From NCBI GenBank assembly GCA_036365455.1, contig JAWQUS010000023.1, positions 1,674,001 to 1,738,000 of the forward strand: a stretch of 64,000 bases of DNA. Direction: 5' to 3'. Both the position numbers and the translations under genes were made by a program. Under the pieces are notes generated by a model. It ran no database searches and was not told where the DNA came from. It saw nothing but the letters and a program-made list of their open reading frames with translations. Positions within the stretch are counted from its first letter, which is position 1, and every line of letters begins with the position of its first letter. This DNA is from Macrosoma leucophasiata. Its lineage: Eukaryota; Arthropoda; Insecta; Lepidoptera; Hedylidae. Shown here piece after piece: positions 1 through 10,800 of the stretch.

Positions 1-1078
1 GTGTGTCACGTGTGTGACTAAGACAAAAAGTGTAACTGATTGGTCTGAGGTGAGGACAATGAGGCTACTACTCCTCAAAACAGATCAATAAGCGCCGTGT
101 ATTAAAATGTCACGGTATTCTTTGCTCTTTTGTACTCTTAAGTCAAGTGTGACGTGTGTGACTAGGACAAAGAATGTACTACCACATAGGGTACGTTCGA
201 CCAAACGACCCCAACGATCGCGACCAAACTGGCTCTTACAAAGTGTGTCTGACTTACAAAATGTAAGTCAGACACACTTTGTAAGAGCCAGTCATGTTAC
301 TTCAAATGTACCGCGACGCGTCAAATCACTTCGCCGCCTCGCCGCCTCGCCGCGTCGGTGGCCTCGTGTTACGTCATCGCCTCACGTAATTTGAAGTGGG
401 ACAAAGTACTGGCTCAGTACAAAAAAGAGGCTCCTCTTACAAACTCATTCTGAAAGCGTGTCCTACCCAACACTACTGTCCGCGACCGCATCGCCCACAA
501 AATATTGGTGGGTCGGAATGGGCTGTCACCAAAACTCTGACTGTCTGACTCACATTTTGTAAGGGACAGGACAAATTTTGACATGCGATACATTTGAAGA
601 TTTTGAAGTGACAGAATGGATTTGTTTGTACCTACTAAACATAGTGTTAATAAGATGAATATCGAGAGATATTAATATTTTTAATGATTGAGCTAAGATT
701 GGTTTTGTAATTTGTAGATTTTGTTTAAATTAAAAGTAAAGTAATTTTTGATAAAATTAAATTATGTCAATAAATTTTATTATTATATTGAAGTGGACTA
801 GCTCAACGCCCGCGGTATTTTTGCGATAGTGGAACGACAATTTCAGCGGTCGTGGTCGCGATCGTTGGGGTCGTTTGGTCGAACGTACCCTATGTGGTAG
901 TACATTCTTTGTCCTAGTCACACACGTCACACTTGACTTAAGAGTACAAAAGAGCAAAGATTACCGCGACATTTTAATACGCGGCGCTTATTGGTCTATT
1001 TTGAGGAGTAGTAGCCTCATTGTCCTCACCTCAGACCAATCACGTTAAACTTTTTGTCTTAGTCACACACGTGACACA
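1..1078. mobile_element. Foldback DNA element with long inverted arms
   Basis: Bases 1-227 recur in inverted form at about 846-1078, so the interval is a stem of roughly 230 bp around a 620-bp AT-rich centre. The window starts inside or at the edge of the left arm, so the true left end and target duplication are not visible. The open frames at 107-394 and 757-957 are the two arms translated and encode the same short peptide, so they are not genes. No transposase was seen; it is probably a non-autonomous foldback element. Confidence 0.7.
228..292. repeat. Perfect 31-bp hairpin in the left arm region
   Basis: Bases 228-258 are followed, after the 3-base loop AAA, by their exact reverse complement at 262-292. 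The hairpin lies just inside the left arm of the foldback element and has no partner near the right arm. Confidence 0.9.
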
Positions 1079-1886
1079 CTACGTAAGAGTACAAGAGCAA
1101 AGAGTAACGCGTCTTAATATTTGAAGCAGTTCAAATTACATTTTTGTCGCGTCCTTACAATGTCAGGTTATGTCCGGGACAAATGTAAGGCCTCTTGTAA
1201 GTCCTACTTAACACTAGCGGACAGTGACGTCATCTATGACGTCAAACAATCGCTCGCGACGACCATGGGCCTTGGGTGGAACGATACAAAGGTCGTTAGG
1301 GTCGCTGTGATACGATTAATGGAACGGGCCCATAGCAGAAGAAAAACTTCAATGGACTAGTGGAAGCCTGGATGCAACAGATTTATACCAAGGTGAAAGC
1401 TTTTTACATTAATTAAATGTCGTAGGTATATAGTTACCCCTTATTCATAAACGTATTTTAGTTAAAGTGTTGCTCATCTCTCGTTTGTTCTTTTTCTATC
1501 CTTCACATTTGACAATGCAACTGACAAGGATAAAGCATTCTATAGCTAAAACGTATCTAATGTACGTTTCTGAATAAGGGGGTTAGTCTTCTCGAATATA
1601 AGATTTTGGGGTGTCCCTAAAAAATTAAGAATGAGTAAAAAAGTTTTTGGGGTATTTCAAATTTACTTTACTGGCAAGACTAATTAATTCATTTTCATTC
1701 ATTCTTCAAATTCTTCATTCAGTGCAGTAAACTTTTATCAAAGTGTCAAAGTACTCGCCGTTGGTACCTACTTTACTTTGGTTTTCTTTTATTTTTTACC
1801 TACATGCCACCGAAGTTATAAAACTTAGTGCCGCGTCAATCAATTAGTATCTGTTTTTTTTGTTATATTTATTCAAAACTACAGAC
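1079..1886. other. AT-rich upstream region of thiolase copy 1
   Basis: Nothing protein-like is seen between the foldback element and the first thiolase ATG. The short frame at 1121-1360 has no recognisable homology. The promoter and 5' UTR of the gene should lie here, but no core motif could be singled out. Confidence 0.4.
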
Positions 1887-4800
1887 ATGTCCGTGGCAGT
1901 AAAAGGTAAGTTTGTTTTATAACATAATTACAATCCTATCCTATTGGATTTTGATACTTTCAGCATCACGGGGTCAAACTCCAAATACTGGGCCAGACTT
2001 TTTTTTATTATAAAAATAGGGGATTCAACTGGAATCAAAACACAGATAACTAATGTCTTTCCGATTAAGTATTTTACTCCGGATTATTATTATAACAGTA
2101 GGTAGTTCTAAGTTACTTATTAATTTTTGGTGTTATTAACAAAAAACATGATTAATTAAAAAAAAAATACTCATGCTCTTTCTTCAATTATTTGAATTTA
2201 GAAGAATTGCCAATGAAATTAAAGAATAAAAGAAAGAAAGAATTTAGAACTATTTAGAAGCTTTACAAGTTGAAATCATTGGAAATGGCAGGTTTTCTCC
2301 TTGCCAAAAAAATATTATAGAAAGTTTACATACATACATAGTTAATATAATTATATTAATTATTCCTCTATGATTACATTTTTTTTTCTGAGTTGACGAG
2401 TCGACAATTAACATCTGTATCAAAATTGACATTCATGGAGCCAGGGTCAGACTGAGGTGGAAGGACTCTGATGGTTCAATGGCTCCTCAGGCATCTGGGG
2501 CCTAAGACAGATGCTGAGGGTAAGTCTCACAAGCGAGACCCATAATGAGGGCCTGGCTGGCAAACCCCACCTCAACTATATGCCCAGTCCAACACTGCAT
2601 GAGATAGTGTATTATTTCTTACTAAGAGTCTTTAAATGTTGTTCTCAAGGTCACTCATAATTTGAATCCCTACTAAAACCACTCATATTTGGCACTCAAC
2701 AATGTTTACCCACCTCGTACCTATAGGACTTAAAAATTAGTTAACTGGAGGTAGAGCTCCAGTGACGGAGCTTGCAGGCATAGGCACCACCACCGCTAAT
2801 AGGTATACCTACTTGCCGCTAAATGGTAGTGTTCAGCGCTATCGTGTTCCGGCCAGGTGGTAATGTACAGCCCTGTAATTTCCGGCACAGAGGCATAACA
2901 CCTCTGGGGTAGGGTGGGGTAAGCTCTAAAAGTTTCTGAAATTTGGTGTAAAACTTTCATGATTCAAAACTCAGAAGACCTGTATGAAGGCACCCAGAAC
3001 CGGAAGCCTATGGCGGACTGCCCCTTCCCCCTCCCCCTAGTCCGCCACACCCCACACGCCTTTCGCCCCAATGCATTAAATCTCTGCAACTTGTTTACCA
3101 GGTGTATTCATTGTGGGTGCCAAGCGCACGGCGTTCGGCACATTCGGTGGCATGTTCAAGAACACCACCGCCACGGAACTGCAGGCAGTGGCTACTACAG
3201 CTGCACTGCGGGAGGCAGGGGTCAAACCTGACCAGGTGGACAGTGTGGTCATTGGCCAGGTCATGTCGGTAAGTAACCTTACAAGCGATATTGGTATAGC
3301 AATCTGTAGCCCTTCCTCACATATAACCTAGTCAAAATTAAATATTCAATTCAATTCATTAATGGGGACGAGAACGAAATGGGTAAGTACATGATGAAGA
3401 TGATTTCCAGCATTTGTCATCAGGCAAGCCATGTCGGTAAATATCTTCATGTTGGAGATGATGTAAGAAAGAGACTTTGTGTGAATGATAGTATCGGTGT
3501 AAAAATGAAAAAAGGCATGCTCCGATGGTTCGGGCATATAGAAAGAATGTCGAATGAGCGAATGACTAAACAGATATACAATGCGAATGTGGATGGTTGC
3601 AGAGGCCCAGGAAGACCAAGGCTGACCTACCATGACCAAATAGGTCGAGTTCTGTCTGATGGTGGGGTCAAAAGTCTTAGGAATCGGCGTGCATGTATGA
3701 AGAGAATGATGAAGGTAGACGAGGCACGAGAGGTTTGTCAGAACCGGGATGTCTGGCGCTCTACACTCTCTGCCTACCCCGTTAGGGACCTGGCGTGAAG
3801 ATACATACATTGGAGATGATAAATGTTCAACTGCTATCTGATCAAGTGGACAGTATCATTTAGCGGCAAATAGATTAGGTAATGCGCCTGCAAGCTCCGT
3901 CACTGAAGCTCTACCACCAGTAAAATGGCCTAGCGTGAAGATACATGAAATTCAAAACCATTGATTGAATCGCCTTCTTCGTAGCGACTTGTAACAGTTG
4001 TAACTAACTTCACGGACGCATTTAAGTACTCGTACCAAAGTTGCACCGCCCCTTATCGCATATGTCTTATGTGTCGGACCCACAGGGACCATAGGGGTCT
4101 CAAACTCAAACTCAAAAATTCATTTAATCACTTGGAAATAATAGAATTTGCTTGTGATAGGTCAAATTACAAATATAAAATTAAAGCGAATAACAACTGA
4201 TACGTTGATTAATATGTCAAAGTAAATAAATTAATAATAGTCCAGTCTCCCTTAGGCAGTTGTGTAAATTAATTTAGGCAGAGAGCCCTTTGCGCTTGCC
4301 GATTGCCCGGTGAAGAAGCCTAGCACCGTCTCAAGACGTGCCGCCTACATAAGGCCCATAGCACACTGCGTATTTAATACGTGCAGACGACCCGCGTATA
4401 CGCGTTCCATACGAGATTTGAACGCAACCTTATAACCTAAGCACACGGGGCGATCGTGTTACGCGCCTCTACTGCGCGTATACGCTCGTAACCACGGAAT
4501 AACCTTTGCGTTTTGATTCCCTCTGCTTCTACACCGCCCCTTTGTACGCGCGTTTGTATAGCTTAACACGCGCGTATACGCGATTCATGCGCGCGCTTGT
4601 ATCATCAATACAAACGCTACAATCAGCGTCGACAGTGCCGAAAAAGCGCGTTCCTAATACGCGCGTCGTCTGTGCGTATAAAATACGCCGCGTGATATGG
4701 GCCTAAGGGCATTCAAAAATCTCTACGAAAACGCTCGTTGTTTCATGGTGCAATAGTACTTGCAATGAGAAACGAATCTCTATGACAAAATTGCGATAGG

Positions 4801-7800
4801 GCGACAGGAAGATAATGTTTAGAATGCCTATCATAAAAATATCAGGGGAGATTACAAAGTCCTGAAGACTCATATAGCATTTTATTTTGATCTTTAAAGA
4901 AACCTGTATTATGAGCGTTTGAAGTTGCAACCTAAAAAGCATTTGCCTTAGCACCGTTTTGTCACCAGGCGTCTCAAGCCGACGGCATCTATCCCGCAGG
5001 AGCGGCTGGCGCTCGGCATCAACAGATGTAGTTTTAGATTGATTTAAAGTCTGGAGATTGAAACTGGTTGCATTCTATTAGTATGGGAGCCCAAGAGGGG
5101 ATTTTTGAATTTACTCCAGCGCGTCAGATTAAGTTATAGTTATATATATACCTTGCACCCAATTCAGTACCTCCACCAAATCTAAGATTTCCATAAAAGG
5201 CCGAACCCTTAGGGCTTCCGCCACGAGCTTGCCTCGCATCCAAATTGTCAGAATTTTGGATGGGAGCTTTGATGGGGTTCACTTTAGATCCTCTCTGAGT
5301 ATCTGACATTCTTGAGTAATTTTTCACCTTCATTTTTGAACGAATCAAATGTTTTTGAAGAGGACGCGGCATCAACGTCTTGGGTCAAGAGCGTGTCAGA
5401 TATTCTGTGAGGGTTTAAAATGTGGCCAAACAATGCTCCTATCCAAAATTCAGACAATTCGGAAGATGAGTAAGATCGTAGCGACATTTATAATTTTTTT
5501 TTAACACTATTCTTCGGCCGCGTCTTTATATACGAACCTTAGATTTAGTGGAGATAACCAGCGGGGTTCAAGGAATCTCCCATATCTTTATCTGACGCGC
5601 TCGAGTAAATCCAAAAATAGCATCCTGGGCTCCCCTACTATATCGGTTGCTAGTTCGTTTCCGGCCCAAAGTCATGTCAATATACAGGCGGCCGTCTGTC
5701 ACCCGATACAAAGTAGCTACTGTCACCTATGAACTTTATCAGGGGTGTTTCCAAAGTCCTAAAGACACCTTTGGAACCATATTTCAAGAACCCCAAATTG
5801 TAGCATTTTCTTTTGACGCCAGCTTTAAAAAACCCTCAATTGTGAACGTTTGGAGTTGCAGCAACCTGAAAAAACATTTGCCTTAGCACTGTTTTGTCAC
5901 CAGGCCTCACAAGCCGACGGCATCTACACGCCGCGCCACTCGTCGCTGAAGGCGGGCATCCCGCAGGACCGGCCGGCGCTCGGCATCAACAGACTATGTG
6001 GTTCTGGTTTCCAGAGCGTCGTCAATAGCGCTCAGGTATGTTGCTCATGTCTTCGTCGTTCGATTAAGCCCTTAATAGACAGCGGATGTCGACTGGGATA
6101 TAAAAAACGACGCACCAGAAATTCTTGCGATCGCTCATGATTTTGTGCTTATAACGGCCATATACTCAAACGTCACTTAAATCTAAGCGGGACTTAAAAG
6201 TCTTCTGTCTTTATAACACACGTTCAAACGATAGTGAAAGCGCACATTTGAGCGTTGCTTAAAATTGTGTGACGCTTGAGTATTCGGCCATATGAGTATA
6301 ATGACATCTCATCTTGAAAGCCTTATAAATTCAATTTTTCTGGAGATATAAGCCCTTTCTAGGGTTCCGTACCTTAAAAGGAAAAAAGGATCCCTTATAG
6401 GATCACTCGTGCGTCTGTCTGTCTGTCTATCTGTCTGTCCGTCTGTCACAGCCAATTTGCTCCGAAACCACTGGACCGATTGAGTTGAAATTTGATGAGT
6501 ATAAATTGGTAACCCAAAGATGAACACGTCAAGTAAAATAATAAATTTTAAACAGGGGGGGCACTTTCGGAGGGTAAAACAGAAAATTAAAAAAAAAATA
6601 TCGTAAACTGTGTCGTGTGACATATCAAATGAAAGAGGTTGTTGTCAGCATCTCAGATATATTTTTTTTATAATTTTTGCATAAACAAATTTAAAGTTAC
6701 ATATTTAAGAAAAACGACGAAAATTGACCATATCTCCGAAACTACTGATCTTAAAATTTTGAAAAAAATGTGGAATATATAAGAAGTTTGAGTATTCAAA
6801 TTAAATCGAAAATTCCTAATAATATAACCCCCCCTGCCGGTACCACCGTAACCGCTATGTCCCTGCATTTTAAATCTGTAATATTTTCGAAAAAATTTAT
6901 TTAAATTATATAATCTAAGAAACCGCAGACCGAGATTTTTCGATTTGATTACTTCATTACGATTCAGCTAAAAAACACGTCGGTTTTTTACATACATATT
7001 TAAGTCATTGTTAAACTTGATGTTCGACCTTTGCAGCTAGCTCTTATACGTTAATTCGTAACTTCACGCCTGTAATCCCCGAAGGGGTAGCAGAGGTTAT
7101 TCAATAATGCATGCAAAAACCCACGATTCGCCGGTTACGTTTTGGCCCATGTAACAGGTGGCGAGCCTGTTGCCATCTCTGGGTGCATTACCAAACTCCG
7201 AGGTACTTGCAGAAAATGGATTTTACGCATTTATCTCTGGTAGCCCCCGATATGTTATATCTTCTCGTTCCCCCGTTATATCTTCTCGTTCAGTGTCTGA
7301 AGAAGAAGGTCTTTGACCAGTGTGTGTTGCCAGTGATGACATACGGAACAGAAACGTGGTCGCTCACTATGGGCCTCATAAGAAGGCTCAAGGTCACTCA
7401 GAGAGCGATGGAGAGGGCTATGCTCGGAGTTACTCTGCGAGATCGAATCAGAAATGAGGAGATCCGCATGAGGACCAAAGTAACCGACATAGCCCATCGA
7501 ATAGCGAAACTCAAGTGGCAGTGGGCAGGGCACATAGCTCGCAGAACTGATGGCCGTTGGGGCAGAAGAGTTCTAGAGTGGCGACCGCGTACCGGAAAAC
7601 GAAGCGTAGGCAGGCCCCCCACGAGGTGGACCGACGACCTGGTGAAGGTCGCGGGCAATCGTTGGATGAGGGCGGCCCAGGACCGTTCGTTGTGGCATTG
7701 TTTGGGGGAGGCCTTTGTCCAGCAGTGGACGTCTTTTGGCTGAAATGATGATGATGATGATGAGCCCCCGACCTAGGAATCGAAACCAGGACCACGACGT

Positions 7801-10800
7801 GGCCTGCTACAGTTATTTATATAGTATTTACGGTCATTATGAGAAATTTTATTACTACCATGTTTTGATTATACATATACATATTCATAAAAATTACAAA
7901 AGTATAAATGAGCCAGAAACTCCTTAGGATATCCTATCGGGCGCAGCCAAGATATCCCTCGCTGGTGGAGTGGAGAACATGTCGCAAGCACCATTCGCGG
8001 TGCGCGGAGTCAGGTTCGGCTCCATGTTGGGCACCTCCTACGCCTTCGAAGATACGTTATGGGCGGGTCTCACCGACTCCTTCTGCGGTCTCCCCATGGG
8101 CATGACTGCGGAGAAACTGGGTGGCCAGTTCGGCATCACCAGGGATGAAGTGGACAACTTTGCTTTGAGATCGCAGCAGAGATGGAAGACGTGTAAGTTT
8201 AGTTTTTGGTTTAGATCAGAGGTTCCCAAACTTTGTTTTTGTAGATCACTTTAAATTTTTTTCTGAATTCGTTTATATAAACAGAAACATTTATTTATTT
8301 GACACACAGCGAGACACATACAACAGACATAAAACGTAGACAACAAAGAAAAGAGAACACAATATCTAAAATTAATACTAAACACGTAGTATGTGTCTCA
8401 CGGCTGCCAAAAAGGTGTCCTGTTCAGCAAATGTGACGCTGATTTTCAACAGGACCCTTAGTGAGTGAACCACGGATGTCAAATTTATAATAGGTATAGT
8501 TATACTAATACTTATACATACATACGGATATAATACAGATAATAAAACCATTAAAATAACATACTTAATAAAACGATAAATGCAATACATACTAGTAGGT
8601 ACAAACAATAATAAATAGATTAATACCAAAGAAAATATATGTAGATATATCACATTCCCATATTTCCAATTTTTATTCCCACCTACGTAGACCCCGATCG
8701 AGTCTCCTATGGACCCCAGGGGGTCCACCGGGACCACTTTGGGAATTTCTGCTGTAATATTTGAAGAATATTCGTTATATTTTTATGAAATATTTATTTA
8801 CACTGTGTTTGAGTTAACCTGTCAAGGGATGTAAGGCCACCGGCGCCCAGACACAATTGAATTTTACACAACACAAATTGAATTTCAATTGTCATATTTT
8901 TTGAATTTCATTTGTCATATTTTTCTCGTGTCTGGAAGGTTTAAGAGGAGAAAAAATATTATTTTTGTTCCTTTTTTTTTTTTAATCTATATTTGTTTAG
9001 GGGTTTTTATCCAAAGGATATGTCAACCCCATCGTACCCCTTACAATAAATTATAACTCAACTTACACACTAGTAATTACTTAACTTTATCAATAAGTTT
9101 CAATAACATACATGAGATGAACGACAATCACTCCTGAAGGACAGTGATTAAATTACATAACCGTACAGCGACCTCTGATGATGGTGACGAAAGTCAGAAT
9201 CAGAATCAGAAACTCATTTATTCATTTAGGGTGACAGGCACCTCTTATGACACGTCAAAAACAAACAAAATAAATTAAAGCGAATAACAATTGATATACA
9301 TGTCAAACAAGATAAAAAATATATGTAAAGTCAAGAATATCACTAAGATAAAACTAAATGTAATAAACTAATGTAAAAGTATATCAGCAGAATGTCTCTT
9401 TTCCCCTTTACAAACTGATAACAAAGAGTAAAAAGAAAAGAAAAAGAGTCATTCTTTGTCATTCACCGGCAAAGTTCCAAAGGCCAATATGATCTGAGAA
9501 AAACTTGCAGGAAAAAACTCAGTCGGCTCTTTTAAAAATATCTCTTAGGCATATTTTTACAATTTTCCATAATTTAAACAAGCTTAAAATTAACAATCTA
9601 ATATCAACATTACACTTTGATTATTACATTTAACACCCTTGTGGAGCCAGATCAGCAGAAAGTATGGATTGAACTATCTATTTTTGTTCTTCCTTTCACT
9701 AAAGCACACCGCAGACACTCCGCCAAAATCTTAATTTCAATATATAATCTCCATACGAACGCTTAATTTGGTATCTATTACACAGACATCAATCAGTGAC
9801 GTGTATTGCACGTGCACCTGTGTGCGTAGCACGTAGAGAATACCAACCGTCGCCCGTAAGAGCGGAGGTGGTTGGGTGGTGCGGGGAAATCGGGCGGGAC
9901 GTCGAAGTGTCCATTCTATACGTAGTATTATTACATGTTCTCCGAACAAAGTAAATATTTGCAGCTCACATTGATGTTAAGTGATGACTGCAGTCTTTAG
10001 ACATCTACACAAGAACCAGAGGTCAAAATGCAGATGAGTTGCCACCTCCGAGACGTCAGTTGTTATGAACACTACTAATAGGTTGGGGAAAAAGTCTTTT
10101 CGCATTATAGTATGTATGAACTTGTAATAAAATCTCTTTGGCTGTAGTATTTGTAAATTAGCGGTGGTGCCTACGCCCTCGAGCTGCCGCACTGGAAGTC
10201 TACCAGCATTTTTAATATTCATTTAATTTAGTCATACAAAAATCCCATTTTCCCACTAGCCAACGATGCGGGCGTGTTCAAAGCGGAGATCGAACCGGTG
10301 ACCCTGACCATCAAGAGGAAGGAGGTGAAGGTGGAGGTGGACGAGCATCCTCGCCCGCAGACCACCCTCGAGGGTCTGAAGAAATTGCCCCCTGTCTTTA
10401 AAAAGGAGGGTCTCGTCACTGCTGGTTCGGCTTCTGTGAGTATATTACATTGTCTGATGGTTATTTATTTTTCCTTTTAATTTCATTAGGAAAATGTATT
10501 TCATGAAATGAAAACTTTCAGCCCGGGGGCCAACCACCTAACTCTTATGCTTTCGTTTCGATGAGCTGTGAAAATAGTTTAAGGAACATATTTTGAAAAG
10601 ACCCAACTGAGTTTTGTTTTGGCAGGTTTTTTCTCAGTAATGTGGGCTTTGGAACTCTGCCAGTGAATGACAAAGAATGTCCCATTATTTTTTGTTTAGT
10701 CCTCTCCATTATCTTGCCGTTTGTAAAAGTGAGTAGGTAATGGAACATTCTGTTGATACCTATTTTTATTATTAAGTATTTTTGGACCATTATTTATTTT

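Noticed and set aside
107..957. Two similar open frames on opposite strands
   Set aside because: They are the two inverted arms of one foldback element.
3379..3798. 139-residue open frame that looks like a gene
   Set aside because: It is the C-terminal tail of a non-LTR reverse transcriptase without catalytic part, lying in a thiolase intron.
4506..4706. 66-residue open frame
   Set aside because: It lies fully within a foldback MITE and has no family resemblance.
7111..7743. 210-residue open frame
   Set aside because: Its first third is antisense SINE C and the rest is a truncated RTE polymerase, as the flanking target duplication shows.
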